From Hyphomonadaceae bacterium (GTDB lineage Bacteria; Pseudomonadota; Alphaproteobacteria; Caulobacterales; Aquidulcibacteraceae), in contig JAIELJ010000019.1 in assembly GCA_019753105.1 (NCBI GenBank), forward strand, positions 1 to 36,568: a stretch of 36,568 nt of DNA, given 5' to 3'. How positions within the stretch are numbered: the first letter of the stretch is position 1; each line of letters starts with the position of its first letter. Positions 15,503 through 24,518 of the stretch are shown in pieces. Under the pieces are notes generated by a model that saw only the letters and a list, made by a program, of their open reading frames with translations, ran no database searches and had not been told where the DNA came from. A program made the position numbers and the translations under genes.

Positions 15503-16776
15503 AAGAGCCACACGGGCATGGCGGCGACGATCGCGGCCGTCATCAGCGTGGCAAGGAATCCGGGTAGCAGCGCTCTGCCGGCAAGCGCGTAAATCTCCGT
15601 GCGCCGCTCCGGCATAAGCACCGTCATGCCGCCGGTCATGATGCCGATCGAAGCAACATTGGCGAAGCCGCAGATGGCGTAGGTCATGATCATGCGGCTG
15701 CGATCGCTCATCTCTTCAGCGGGTATGGCGCTGAGATCGATGAAGGCGATGAACTCGGTGAGAAAAAGCTTCGTGCCGAGGATCGTCCCGCCCGCTTGCG
15801 CCTCCGACCAGGGCAAGCCGATGCCGTAAGCGACCGGCGCAAAGATGTAGCCGAATATCCGCTGCAGTGTCAGCGGCGCGCCATCCACAGGCGGAAAGAC
15901 CCCGAGAATGTTGTTCACGATCCAAACGAACGCCACGAACACGATCAGAAACGCCGCGACGTTGACGGCAACCATGACGCCGTCCTGCACGCCGCGCGTT
16001 ACAGCATCCATCGTGCTCTCGTATTTCAGCGCTGCGGCGTAATTGTACGGCTCACCGGCGACGTGTTGCTCTGGGATCATGATGCGCGCGAGCAAAATGC
16101 CCGCAGGAGCCGAGATGATTGACGCGACGAGCACATGGCCCGCCGCATTCGGCAAAACCGGGCCAAGGATGGCGGCGTAGGCGACCATCGTCGACCCAGC
16201 GACGGTGGCGAGGCCGACGACCATCATCAGGAACAGTTCGGAGCGAGAGAGCCGGTCGAGATAGGCGCGAATAACGATCGGACTCTCGACCATGCCCATG
16301 AAAATATTTGCCGCCACCGCGAGCGCTGAGGCGCCGCTGAGGTTCATGGTCTTTTCGAAGAGGAAGCCGAACGCTTGGGTGATCCAGCGGAGGATGCGCC
16401 AGTGCCAAAGTACGGCCGAGAGCGCGGAGATCACCAGAATAAGCGGCAGAACCCGGAAGCCGAAGATGAACGGCCCCTCAACCGCCGCCTCGCCGCTCGA
16501 ATAGGGCGCAGCGCCACCGCTCAAGAAGCCGAACACGAATTGCGCGCCGCGATCGGCGGCGTCCGCGAGACCATCGACGGCAGAGGTGATGCCGCGCAGC
16601 ACCGCTTCCGCGTTCGGCAGCGCAAACAACGCCAGGACGAAGCCGACCTGGACTGCCAGCGCGCCGATGGTGAGAAAGAACGGGAAGCGGCGCTTATTCT
16701 CGGAGAGCAACCAGCACAGCAAGATAATGACGACGACCGCAATCAAGCTGCGCGCGTTCTCGAACGAATAGGTCAA
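15499..16776 (-). CDS. Concentrative nucleoside transporter (NupC/CNT family)
   Basis: 425 residues with about ten hydrophobic segments. The N-terminal domain reads LLSENKRRFPFFLTIGALAV. The gate domain has FMGMVESPIVIRAYLDRLSR and LATVAGSTMVAYAAIL, and the C-terminal core has GTKLFLTEFIAFIDL and SIGIMTGGMTVLMPERR. These are typical of cation-coupled nucleoside importers of the inner membrane. The start is probably TTG at 16776: the run GGGGGG lies just upstream and no ATG fits between there and the first helix. The open frame extends to 16920, but that part is not membrane-like. Its stop overlaps the SDR stop at CTAG. Confidence 0.92.
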   Translation of the reverse strand: MTYSFENARSLIAVVVIILLCWLLSENKRRFPFFLTIGALAVQVGFVLALFALPNAEAVLRGITSAVDGLADAADRGAQFVFGFLSGGAAPYSSGEAAVEGPFIFGFRVLPLILVISALSAVLWHWRILRWITQAFGFLFEKTMNLSGASALAVAANIFMGMVESPIVIRAYLDRLSRSELFLMMVVGLATVAGSTMVAYAAILGPVLPNAAGHVLVASIISAPAGILLARIMIPEQHVAGEPYNYAAALKYESTMDAVTRGVQDGVMVAVNVAAFLIVFVAFVWIVNNILGVFPPVDGAPLTLQRIFGYIFAPVAYGIGLPWSEAQAGGTILGTKLFLTEFIAFIDLSAIPAEEMSDRSRMIMTYAICGFANVASIGIMTGGMTVLMPERRTEIYALAGRALLPGFLATLMTAAIVAAMPVWLF

Positions 16777-17031
16777 ACCAAGCCCCCCATGGCTTGCACA
16801 GCTATTGAAGGCAGCGTGACGGAACAACCGCGGTTTTGTGACAGTGGCCTTGCCGTATGACGCCCCGGAACCCAGCCGTTCCGCACACGTTGGCATCGCG
16901 GACCACCACATCACATCCATGTGGCCTTGAGGAAAATCGTTGCAAATCAGCGCCGTAATTCATGCGCATGGCTCGCACGCGGATTTGGGCATGCGCATTG
17001 CGACCGCTTCCGCTAGGAAGCGCCGCTGACG

Positions 17032-19041
17032 ATGGGCCCAATCCTCATCCTCCTCGCCCTGCACGTCGCTGCGAGCGCCGCCGGTTTTTACTGGCTCTGG
17101 CGCAAAACCGAGCGGCAGCGTGCGGAGATCGCCCGGCTCAACGAGCTGCTCACAGCGCGCGCGACCGCGCCGGTGCGCGCCGTACGCGCCGCCGAGGGCG
17201 GAAGCGTCGTCTCCATCTCAGAGCTGCCGATCGAACGGCGCGTGCGCTCGGCGCAGCGCGGTTACACCAATTCCGGCAGGAAGCGCCGAAGCGCCCAGAC
17301 GCTGTCGCCTGAAACAGTGCGCACGCTTGTGCTCTGCCTGATGGCGGTGTCGCCGGCGCTGGGTCTCTTCTTCACCGGTGCGGATGCTGCGGTCGTTGCC
17401 TCGGGTCTGGCGATCGCCGCCGCGATGATGATCGTAGCACTGCGCTCGATTTGGAGCGTCGCGGCCTGGGCAGGCGTGCTGACCGCGACGGCATGGGCCG
17501 CTGTCGGCGTGGCGCTTGGAACGCCAGAGGCGGAGCCGATCAGTTTTGCCGTAGGCTTAGCGTTGGCCGGAGGCTGCGGCCTGATCAATGCGCATTTGAG
17601 GCGCGCCACGCCAGGCGCGATGATGGCGCTGATTATGGCGGGCGTAGCGCTCGCGCTCTCAAGCCAGACCACAATGTTCAGCGCACCCGGCGCAGCCTAC
17701 GCGATCATTGTCGCTGCGGCTGCGATCGTTGGGGCGATGAGCCTTCGCCTGGAGTCGCTGCATCTGGTGGCGTTCGGCGCAGCGGTCGTCGGGCTTTACG
17801 TGTTGAGCGGCCAAGAGAGCGCCGCGATCTGGTTCACACCGGCCGCTGCATGGGCGGGTTCAGTTTTTCTGGCGATCGCGGCCGTGCGCGTGCCGCAGCT
17901 CGGCCCGCGCGGTGTAGCGCTTGCCGGCACAGGAGCGTTTGCGCCGCTCGGCGTCATCGCGGCGCTGCACGATGCGCGACACGGCCTCGCCGATGCGAAC
18001 GCCGCGGGAGGGGTCTTCTTGGCGCTAGCGCTGCTCTTGTGCGGCGTGTTGGTTATGGCGGCGCTGCGCCGTCAGGGCGGCTTGGCCGCGCTGCGCTACA
18101 CACGCTGGATGCTGGCGGCAGGCGCATTTCTCGCATGCGTTGCGGCGATCACGTTGACGCTGCCGCCGCAGCTGGCGGCGCCAGCGTTTGCGTTCGTCGC
18201 GCTTGCACTGGCGGCGCTCAATTTGCGCTTCTCTGATCTCGCTTGGCGCGTGTTCGCCGTGATCGCCACGCTTTTCGCGTTGGCTTTTGGCTTCGTCGCT
18301 GCTCAAGACGTTTTGGGTGAAAACACGTCATGGTGGCCGGCGCTCGCGGCATCAACGGGTCTGGTGCTTCCCGCACTGCTGGCGGGCGGCGCAGCTTATG
18401 GCTTTGAGCGCCACGGCTCGCTGCGGACAGCGGCGTGCTTTGAAGCGGCCACTCTCTTCTTTGCGCTCGGCGCGGCGCATTTGCTGGTGCGGATATTTTT
18501 CGCCGGCGGCGCGCCGCTCTTGCAGCCGGTCAGCTTCGTGGAAGCGGCGACGCATAGCAGCCTTTGGCTCGTCGCCTCGCTCGCTATCGCTGCACGCTCG
18601 CACTACGGCGCAGCAGCGCGCGACGGTGCGGCGCGGGGGCTTGCGGCGATTGCGCTCGCCGCACTGCTCGTCAGCGGCGTGCTCTGGCTGGTCGGCGCAT
18701 GGCCGCAAGCGCCAGAAAGCGCTTGGTTCTCGCGCGCCTCGTTTGCTTTCCTCATTCCGTCAACGCTGCTTTGGGCGCATTGGTGGTTCTGGCGCCGGCG
18801 CAAGACGGACAAGCGTGCGCGCGTTGCATTTTCTGCCGCAGCAGCCACGCTGGCGGCGTTTGTCGCGCTCGAACTTGTGGGCATTGCCGCGCTGCCGATC
18901 TGGGCCAAAGTCATGGCGAGCGTGTTTTTGGCGGCGGCGGCGCTAAGTGTGAATTTGCTGCCGGGCGTCACCGCCAGCGGCGAGCCGCTCAAACTTCGAG
19001 AAAAATCTCCATCGCCAGCGGCGACGCAAGCAGCGCGCTAA
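17032..19041 (+). CDS. DUF2339 polytopic membrane protein
   Basis: 669 residues. A single N-terminal helix (ILILLALHVAASAAGFYWLW) is followed by a short coiled segment (KTERQRAEIARLNELLTARA) and a basic linker. About 18-20 hydrophobic segments then run almost without loops to the C-terminus. This coiled-coil-plus-many-helices layout is that of the DUF2339 predicted membrane proteins. The function of the family is unknown. The gene stands alone after a 255-base intergenic region and overlaps the opposite-strand ABM gene by 53 bases at its 3' end. Confidence 0.8.
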   Translation: MGPILILLALHVAASAAGFYWLWRKTERQRAEIARLNELLTARATAPVRAVRAAEGGSVVSISELPIERRVRSAQRGYTNSGRKRRSAQTLSPETVRTLVLCLMAVSPALGLFFTGADAAVVASGLAIAAAMMIVALRSIWSVAAWAGVLTATAWAAVGVALGTPEAEPISFAVGLALAGGCGLINAHLRRATPGAMMALIMAGVALALSSQTTMFSAPGAAYAIIVAAAAIVGAMSLRLESLHLVAFGAAVVGLYVLSGQESAAIWFTPAAAWAGSVFLAIAAVRVPQLGPRGVALAGTGAFAPLGVIAALHDARHGLADANAAGGVFLALALLLCGVLVMAALRRQGGLAALRYTRWMLAAGAFLACVAAITLTLPPQLAAPAFAFVALALAALNLRFSDLAWRVFAVIATLFALAFGFVAAQDVLGENTSWWPALAASTGLVLPALLAGGAAYGFERHGSLRTAACFEAATLFFALGAAHLLVRIFFAGGAPLLQPVSFVEAATHSSLWLVASLAIAARSHYGAAARDGAARGLAAIALAALLVSGVLWLVGAWPQAPESAWFSRASFAFLIPSTLLWAHWWFWRRRKTDKRARVAFSAAAATLAAFVALELVGIAALPIWAKVMASVFLAAAALSVNLLPGVTASGEPLKLREKSPSPAATQAAR

Positions 19042-19291
19042 GGCGCGGCATCAGCTTGGCCATGTGCGCGCTATCGGGATGGCTCTCGAAAGCGCGCCAA
19101 TCTTCGAAGCGGGCATGGATCGCAAAGTGCGATGGCGAGCCCATCGCGCGCGTAACCACGTAAGAGGTGCAGGCGGGCTCCTCGTTGCGCACGCACCAAG
19201 CAAGATCGGCAACCAAGGCCGCAAAATCGTCCTCGGCGCCCGGTTTGGTTTCAGCGCGAAATATGGCGCACACGCCGCTTGCTCGCGGCAT
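18989..19291 (-). CDS. ABM-domain (YgiN-like) monooxygenase-type protein
   Basis: About 100 residues. The strand-helix pattern GVCAIFRAETKPGAEDDFAA followed by CTSYVVTRAMGSPSHFAIHARFEDWRAFESH and HMAKLMPRLSALL is typical of the dimeric ferredoxin-like ABM family (quinol or antibiotic-biosynthesis monooxygenase). Those enzymes need no cofactor; many relatives have no proven activity. The start is uncertain: ATG 19291 fits the domain best but lacks a clear ribosome binding site, while ATG 19330 or 19327 would add about a dozen residues. Its last 53 bases overlap the convergent DUF2339 gene. Confidence 0.8.
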   Translation of the reverse strand: MPRASGVCAIFRAETKPGAEDDFAALVADLAWCVRNEEPACTSYVVTRAMGSPSHFAIHARFEDWRAFESHPDSAHMAKLMPRLSALLASPLAMEIFLEV

Positions 19292-19428
19292 GAGCGCCAA
19301 GCGCGTCCTCGGTTCTGGTAATCCCATCATGCACGCACACACCGCCCTCCCCAGGCGGCGTCCTCAGCCCATGACAGGATGGTAGGCGCCAGTTTCCCGC
19401 GCGCGCAACCCCGACGCGCAGGCGATAC

Positions 19429-19878
19429 TCAGCTACCCCAGCAGGCGTACGCGACTTCGCGCATGCGGGCTGGGCCGCCTTCTTCGTAGGTGTGCGTGGT
19501 GTTGTTCACCGTCACGGACAGGCGATCGGTCGGTTGCACCGCAGCAAGAATGGGCGGGCGCTGTGGGAGGTTGATGACGACGCGCGCGTTGCGGCCGCGA
19601 CCTTCGATCGACATCGGCACGTTCACGCTCATCGCGCCGATGCGCACGGCGGCCACTGTGGCGCGGCGCGCGTTACGGCCAAGCGTATAGTCCGTGATGA
19701 TGATGTCGCCGGTGGGTGGCGCGCAGGTCAGCGTGGCGGTGACGCGGCCGTCATCGTTGCGCTGGGTCGCTGTGGCGACGCCATCGACGTAGGCGTAGCT
19801 CCAAGCGCCGTTCTGCGCTGTCGCAGAGCCAGACGCCAAGGCGCCCACAACCGCAACCGCAGCCAACAGTTTCCGCAT
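19429..19878 (-). CDS. Small exported protein of unknown function
   Basis: 149 residues. A signal peptide (MRKLLAAVAVVGALASGSATAQ) precedes a beta-rich mature domain with GVATATQRNDDGRVTATLTC, DIIITDYTLGRNARRATVAA and LSVTVNNTTHTYEEGG. Two cysteines, in TLTCAPP and at the very end (YACWGS), could form a disulfide. Such domains are common in alphaproteobacterial periplasmic proteins, but no family is recognised. It is preceded by 92 bases before the ogt stop and looks monocistronic. Confidence 0.78.
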   Translation of the reverse strand: MRKLLAAVAVVGALASGSATAQNGAWSYAYVDGVATATQRNDDGRVTATLTCAPPTGDIIITDYTLGRNARRATVAAVRIGAMSVNVPMSIEGRGRNARVVINLPQRPPILAAVQPTDRLSVTVNNTTHTYEEGGPARMREVAYACWGS

Positions 19879-19970
19879 CCCGCCTACTCCTCGAACATCC
19901 CTTGCGCCGGCTCATAGCACGCCCGCTACGCCAAGTGCGATGCCCGAGAACCGTTGAGGTTTCGTAATTG

Positions 19971-20447
19971 TCAGCGGATCAGGGCCTGACCTTGTTCCAA
20001 ATCGAGAAGCCACTGCTTGCGCTCCATGCCCCCGCCATATCCGGTCAGCGAGCCATTGGCCCCAATCACACGATGGCATGGGATAACGATGGAGATCGGA
20101 TTGCGCCCATTGGCCAGCCCCACGGCGCGGACCGCCGCGGGATTACCGATCGCCTTGGCTTGCTCGCCATACGAACGCGTGACGCCATACGGGATCGCAA
20201 GCAAAGCCTTCCAGACGCTCTGCTGAAACGGCGTGCCAGCTGGCGCCAGCGGCAGGTCGAATGCCTTCAGCTTGCCGGCAAAGTACTGATCCAGCTGTCT
20301 GCGCGCGCCTGCGATGATCTTGTCTTCGCCGCGGGGCTGCTCGGGGAGCGGGTAGCGCGGGTTCTCGAAGAGAATGGCTGTAAGCGCCTCTCCATTCGAA
20401 ACGAGTGTCAGTTCACCGACAGGGCTTTCATGAATCGCGCTGATCAT
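19971..20447 (-). CDS. ogt: Methylated-DNA--protein-cysteine S-methyltransferase
   Basis: 158 residues. The active-site motif IVIPCHRVIG carries the acceptor Cys, with the DNA-binding helix-turn-helix FQQSVWKALLAIPYGVTRSYGE and the C-terminal GSLTGYGGGMERKQWLLDLE. It removes methyl groups from O6-methylguanine and O4-methylthymine by irreversible transfer to its own Cys. ATG 20447 overlaps the stop of the Ada-AlkA fusion gene (ATGA), so both are made from one alkylation-repair operon. The longer open frame upstream belongs to the neighbouring gene. Confidence 0.96.
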   Translation of the reverse strand: MISAIHESPVGELTLVSNGEALTAILFENPRYPLPEQPRGEDKIIAGARRQLDQYFAGKLKAFDLPLAPAGTPFQQSVWKALLAIPYGVTRSYGEQAKAIGNPAAVRAVGLANGRNPISIVIPCHRVIGANGSLTGYGGGMERKQWLLDLEQGQALIR

Positions 20448-21871
20448 GGCCGCGCTCCTTTCTTCGCGGCGCGCCGCCAGAGCCGGATCGCGGCATAGGC
20501 GCGCCAAGGTTTCAATTGGTCGAGCGTCTCGCCCTTGCGGCCGAGCGCGTTGATGAGAGCGATGTCTGTCGCTGGGTACGCATCCGGATCGCCCAGCGCG
20601 CGGAGTGCTACGTACTCGATCGTCCACGGACCGACGCCGGGGATCTCCGCAAGTGCGGCGCGTCCCGATGCGATTGCGCCGCGCGCGAGATTGAGTTTTC
20701 CGTTGGCGGCAGCGACAGCGAGATTGTGCAAAGTCTCCGCGCGTTTTCCCGGCACGCCGATCTTAGCGATGAGCGCGGGGCCAGCGTTGGCGAGACTAGC
20801 CGCATCGGGAAAAAGACGCGTCAGTCCTTCAGGGCCGCGTTCGAGATCGGCGCCGAACTGCGTGACGAGCCGGTCCGTCAGCGTGCGCGCGCCAGCGACG
20901 GTGACTTGCTGGCCGAGCACAGCCCGGATTGCCGTTTCAAAACCGTCGAGCGCGCCCGGAATGCGAACGCCCGGCTCGCGTTTCACGTCAGCTTTCAACT
21001 CGGCGTCGGCAGCCAAATGCGCATCAACCGCCGTCATTTCCGCGTCGAGATCGAACGCGCCCCGCACATTGGCGACGAGCCAGCGCAGGTGCGGCGCGAG
21101 ATTCTCGGAAAGCGTCAGCACCAGCCCCTTCGGCCCCATGCCGATCTCGATCCAACCGCCCGTATCGCCAAGCTTCAGCGTTCGCGCATAGGTATTTGCG
21201 CCTCCGCGCTCGACGCCCGGCAAGGCGCGTTGACGCAAGAAGGCGGCAATCGGCGCGATGTCGTAGTCGCCGCGCGGCGAAAGCGTCACACTGAAGGTGT
21301 CGCCGCGCACGATCGTCTTGCGCGCGCGCATTTTCGTTGGCGGCGCGCCGTAGCGATCTTTCACGGTGGCGTTGAAGCGGCGGAGACTGCGAAAGCCGGA
21401 TGCGAAGGCGATCTCGGTGACGCTCAACGCGGTCTCATTCAGCAAGCGCCGCGCTGTCAGCAAACGTCCTGTTTGCGCGATCTCAATCGGGCTTGCGCCG
21501 AACTGCGCATTCATCACGCGCCGCAGGTGGCGCGAGGTGACGCCGAGTTCGTCGGCGAGCGCCTCCAAACCCTGCTCTTCCAGCGCGCCCGCTTCGATGC
21601 GCGCATACGCTGCTGCGGCGAGGCGCGCGGGCGCATCGATCGGCGCAAGGCCCGGTGCGCGCTCGGGGCGGCAAAGCAGGCACGGGCGGAAACCCGCCGC
21701 CTCGGCCGCTGCCGCTGACGGCCAGAAGGTTCGGTTCTGGCGCTTGGGCGTACGCGCCGGGCAAATGCAACGGCAGTAAATGCCCGTCGATGTGACGCCG
21801 ACGAAGAACCGGCCGTCGAAACGGCGGTCCTTCGCGTCGCAAGCGCCGTGGCAGGTTTCTGCATCGAGCAT
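20444..21871 (-). CDS. alkA: Ada metal-binding / AraC HTH / AlkA 3-methyladenine glycosylase fusion
   Basis: 475 residues from ATG 21871. The Ada zinc domain has C33 and C37 (GIYCRCICPARTP) and C64 and C67 (RPCLLCRPE), C33 being equivalent to the phosphotriester methyl acceptor. An AraC-type helix-turn-helix follows (LADELGVTSRHLRRVMNAQF; IAFASGFRSLRRFNATV). An AlkA N-terminal domain then leads to the HhH-GPD glycosylase with IPGVGPWTIEYVALRALG and catalytic Asp in YPATDIAL. Mycobacteria also have an AdaA-AlkA fusion. The protein probably senses methyl phosphotriesters, activates its own operon and excises alkylated bases. An extra Cys (C35) lies between the zinc ligands. Confidence 0.94.
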   Translation of the reverse strand: MLDAETCHGACDAKDRRFDGRFFVGVTSTGIYCRCICPARTPKRQNRTFWPSAAAAEAAGFRPCLLCRPERAPGLAPIDAPARLAAAAYARIEAGALEEQGLEALADELGVTSRHLRRVMNAQFGASPIEIAQTGRLLTARRLLNETALSVTEIAFASGFRSLRRFNATVKDRYGAPPTKMRARKTIVRGDTFSVTLSPRGDYDIAPIAAFLRQRALPGVERGGANTYARTLKLGDTGGWIEIGMGPKGLVLTLSENLAPHLRWLVANVRGAFDLDAEMTAVDAHLAADAELKADVKREPGVRIPGALDGFETAIRAVLGQQVTVAGARTLTDRLVTQFGADLERGPEGLTRLFPDAASLANAGPALIAKIGVPGKRAETLHNLAVAAANGKLNLARGAIASGRAALAEIPGVGPWTIEYVALRALGDPDAYPATDIALINALGRKGETLDQLKPWRAYAAIRLWRRAAKKGARP

Positions 21872-21955
21872 GAGCGCAATATGGGCGAAACCGCCCCGTC
21901 CGTCTCGCCGGATTCGGACATTGTAACAGGGCCCCGCGCCCGCTACGTCAGCGCC

Positions 21956-22942
21956 ATGCTCGACCGCCGCTTCAGTGTAGCGCCAATGATGGATTGGACC
22001 GACCGGCACTGCCGGGCGTTCCACCGCACGCTGACGCGCCGCGCGCTGCTCTATTCCGAGATGCTGACGGCGGATGCGGTGATCCACGGCGATCGCGAGA
22101 AGCTGCTTGGATTTGATCCAGTTGAACAACCGGTCGCACTACAACTCGGCGGCAGCGATCCGGCGAAGATGGCGCAAGCTGCGCGCATCGGCGCTGACTG
22201 GGGCTATGCGGAGATCAATCTCAACATCGGCTGCCCATCTGATCGCGTTCAGGCCGGACGCTTCGGCGCTTGCTTGATGCGCGAGCCTGAACTGGTCGCG
22301 TCGCTTTGGAGCGCGGCACAAGACGCCGCGGGCAACGTTCCGGTGACGATCAAATCGCGCATTGGCGTCGATGATCAAGAACCGCGTGAGGCGCTTTATG
22401 CGCTGGTGGATTTGAGCGCGCGCGCCGGCTGCCGCTCGTTCACCGTGCACGCGCGCAAAGCCTGGCTTGAGGGGCTCTCGCCAAAAGAGAACCGCGATGT
22501 GCCGCCGCTCGACTATGAGCTTGTGCGCCAGCTGAAGCGCGAGCGGCCGGCACTTCAGATCATTCTGAATGGCGGCCTGCGCGATCTCGATCATGCGCTT
22601 GATGAGATGCATGGCGTCGACGGCGTGATGCTGGGCCGAGCGGCGTACCAGAATCCGGCAATTCTGCTCGAGGTCGATGCGCGCGTGTTTGGCGTCGAAG
22701 CCCCGAACGATAGCCGCATCGCCGCAGTTGAGGCCTACGTGCCCTATCTCGAAGCACGGCTCGCGGAAGGCGTCGCGCTGCATGCGATGACGCGCCATAT
22801 GCTCGGGCTCTTTGCTGCGCGCCCGGGTGGGCGGTTGTGGCGGCGGGTGCTGACGGAGCGCGGCGTTAAACGCGGCGCGGGCGTTGAGGTCGTGCGCGCC
22901 GCATTAGCCGAAATGACCAACGCCGCTGCGCTGGCGGCATGA
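21956..22942 (+). CDS. dusA: tRNA-dihydrouridine(20/20a) synthase
   Basis: 328 residues. The FMN-binding start FSVAPMMDWTDRHCRAFHR, the catalytic Cys in INLNIGCPSDRVQAGRFGAC (C93), VTIKSRIGVDD, FTVHARKAWLEGLSPKENR and the C-terminal MTRHMLGLFAARPGGR identify DusA. It reduces uridine in the D-loop of tRNAs with NADPH. ATG 21956 begins one residue before the conserved domain; an in-frame ATG at 21881 would add 25 residues with no family similarity. It is divergent from the alkylation-repair operon with 84 bases between starts, and its stop overlaps the next start (ATGA). Confidence 0.94.
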   Translation: MLDRRFSVAPMMDWTDRHCRAFHRTLTRRALLYSEMLTADAVIHGDREKLLGFDPVEQPVALQLGGSDPAKMAQAARIGADWGYAEINLNIGCPSDRVQAGRFGACLMREPELVASLWSAAQDAAGNVPVTIKSRIGVDDQEPREALYALVDLSARAGCRSFTVHARKAWLEGLSPKENRDVPPLDYELVRQLKRERPALQIILNGGLRDLDHALDEMHGVDGVMLGRAAYQNPAILLEVDARVFGVEAPNDSRIAAVEAYVPYLEARLAEGVALHAMTRHMLGLFAARPGGRLWRRVLTERGVKRGAGVEVVRAALAEMTNAAALAA

Positions 22943-23754
22943 GCCCTGAGATCATCTGGTTCGCTGTTGGACTGATTGCTGCTGGCTTGCTTGCGGGTTT
23001 TGCCGGCGGGCTTTTCGGCATTGGCGGCGGCATCGTGATCGTGCCGCCGCTTTACTGGCTGATGACAGCGCTCGGCGTGGACGAAGCAGTGCGCATGCAT
23101 GTTGCAGTCGGCACCTCACTCTCGACGATCATCACAACGTCATGGCGATCACTTGCCACACACACAAAAGCGGGCGCGGTCGATTTCGAGGTTCTGAAAT
23201 CATGGGCGCCTTGGATTTCGATTGGCGCGATCGCGGGCGCGGTGGTTGCCGGCACCGTCAGCGCCGAGGTGCTGCTGATCGTGTTCGGCGGCGGCTTGTT
23301 GCTCGTTGCGCTGCAAATGGGTTTTGGCAATCCGGCGTGGCGCGTAGCGAGCGAACTGCCGACAGGCGCGTTGCGGGCCGTGATCGCCGGAGCGATCGGT
23401 TTGCTGTCGGCGCTGATGGGCATTGGCGGCGGCGCGTTCGGCGTCACGGTGATGACGCTCTGCGGCAAGCCGATTCATCGCGCTGTCGCGACGGCTTCAG
23501 GCTTTGGCGCGGCGATCGCGCTGCCAGCGGCGGTTGGCTACGCAATCGCCGGCTTTGGCCGCGAAGGGTTGCCGCCCTGGTCGTTAGGTTTCGTGAGCCT
23601 GCCCGGCTTCGTGATCCTCGGGGCGCTGACGGCGATCACCGCCCCGATGGGCGCACGCCTCGCTCACAGGCTGCCGCAGGCCACGTTGAAGCGCGCATTC
23701 GCCGTGCTGCTTGCGGTGGTCGCGATCAACATGCTGCGCGAGGCTTTGGCCTAG
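22939..23754 (+). CDS. TauE/SafE-family sulfite/anion exporter-like membrane protein
   Basis: 271 residues and about eight hydrophobic segments. The duplicated glycine-rich motif of the family is visible: [21 protein letters not shown] at the start and [19 protein letters not shown] in the second half. Family members move sulfite, sulfoacetate or related organosulfur anions across the inner membrane. The substrate here is unknown. It is translationally coupled to dusA through ATGA and ends at CTAG shared with the convergent DUF1289 gene. Confidence 0.88.
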   Translation: MSPEIIWFAVGLIAAGLLAGFAGGLFGIGGGIVIVPPLYWLMTALGVDEAVRMHVAVGTSLSTIITTSWRSLATHTKAGAVDFEVLKSWAPWISIGAIAGAVVAGTVSAEVLLIVFGGGLLLVALQMGFGNPAWRVASELPTGALRAVIAGAIGLLSALMGIGGGAFGVTVMTLCGKPIHRAVATASGFGAAIALPAAVGYAIAGFGREGLPPWSLGFVSLPGFVILGALTAITAPMGARLAHRLPQATLKRAFAVLLAVVAINMLREALA

Positions 23755-23936
23755 CCGGCGGCAAGGCCCGAGAGTCGGTCCGGCAGGACCTCCATCAACG
23801 CCAGTCGCTCGGCTTCACTCATCCGGCCCCAGCCCGCGATCTCCGCCAGCGTTCGGCCACAACCGATGCAGAGCCCGGTCTGGCCACTGACAGCGCAGAC
23901 CTTGATGCAGGGCGTGGACGGTTTCTCAGGTTCCAT
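23751..23936 (-). CDS. DUF1289 small Cys-rich protein
   Basis: 61 residues with four cysteines, [20 protein letters not shown] (C10, C14, C23, C26), followed by [18 protein letters not shown]. This is the complete DUF1289 pattern, common in proteobacteria, which probably binds a metal or Fe-S cluster. The biochemical role is unknown. The stop overlaps the TauE-like gene stop at CTAG (23751-23754). Confidence 0.9.
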   Translation of the reverse strand: MEPEKPSTPCIKVCAVSGQTGLCIGCGRTLAEIAGWGRMSEAERLALMEVLPDRLSGLAAG

Positions 23937-24013
23937 GGCCAGCCAGAGCTAGAGCCTCTGCGGCGCGCCGCAAGTCTATCGCTCTCGTAATATTGTTTTT
24001 CGATAAATTCGCA

Positions 24014-24047
24014 TTGACTTTCGATGCATCTTATCGTAAATCGATAT
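24014..24047 (+). promoter_or_regulatory. Promoter-like AT-rich site with TATCG-N5-CGATA palindrome
   Basis: In an unusually AT-rich patch (about 23985-24056) the sequence TTGACT (24014-24019) is a good -35 box, and TAAATC (24037-24042) sits 17 bases on as a weak -10. An inverted repeat TATCG-TAAAT-CGATA (24032-24046) covers the -10, where a repressor would act. Further TCGAT/TCGATA copies lie at about 24000 and 24021. The next gene is the small exported protein at 24143, about 96 bases downstream. The binding protein is unknown. Confidence 0.45.
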
Positions 24048-24142
24048 TAGCCTGAAATCGCCGAAAGGTCGCATCCGCCGGGCTCTTCGGCGGCATCCTT
24101 ATCAGCGAACAGGCGGAATTGACGCCAAGGAGGGACTTCAAC

Positions 24143-24469
24143 ATGCGTTTCGCTGCAATCGCCACCACTGCCGCCGCTATCGTGGCTGTGCCGTTCGCGA
24201 TGGGAGCAACCGCGCCGCAAATGTCGGGCGAGGAGTTCGTATCCGCCGTCCGCTGCACGGCCTACGCGGACGCCGCCGATCCATCGGCGCGCCTCGAAGA
24301 AGCCAAGTATCAGCTGAATAGCGAAGCACGCCGGCAAGCGCCGGAGACTGCGGCGCTCGCCCGCGAAGAGGCAAGCGCCGCTGCTCGCCAAGCCGTGAGT
24401 GGCGCTGACGCGAATTTGGCCGCAAGCTGCGGGGCGCAAATCGCGGCGCGCCGGGCGGACGCGGCGTAA
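24143..24469 (+). CDS. Small exported Ala-rich protein
   Basis: 108 residues from ATG 24143, behind a strong AAGGAGGG site. A signal peptide (MRFAAIATTAAAIVAVPFAM) is followed by a helical, Ala- and charge-rich mature domain. There are two cysteines, VRCTAY and AASCGAQ, near its two ends, which may form a disulfide. No family is recognised. It follows a promoter-like AT-rich site, and another small exported protein gene lies 49 bases downstream. Confidence 0.75.
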   Translation: MRFAAIATTAAAIVAVPFAMGATAPQMSGEEFVSAVRCTAYADAADPSARLEEAKYQLNSEARRQAPETAALAREEASAAARQAVSGADANLAASCGAQIAARRADAA

Positions 24470-24518
24470 AGAAGATTTGCAAGGGCGGTGCTCGGAGCGC
24501 CGCCTCGGGGAGAGAGCA

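Noticed and set aside
16960-17005. Repeated CATGCGCAT-like words before the DUF2339 gene
   Set aside because: Short and GC-rich, and without a promoter-like spacing; probably chance. The 255-base gap shows nothing else I can support.
17451-18236. 261-codon frame inside the DUF2339 gene
   Set aside because: Same strand, different frame, with Arg-rich composition typical of frame-shifted GC-rich DNA.
20516-21718. 400-codon plus-strand open frame
   Set aside because: It is antisense to the Ada-AraC-AlkA fusion, whose motifs are unambiguous; the product has no recognisable features.
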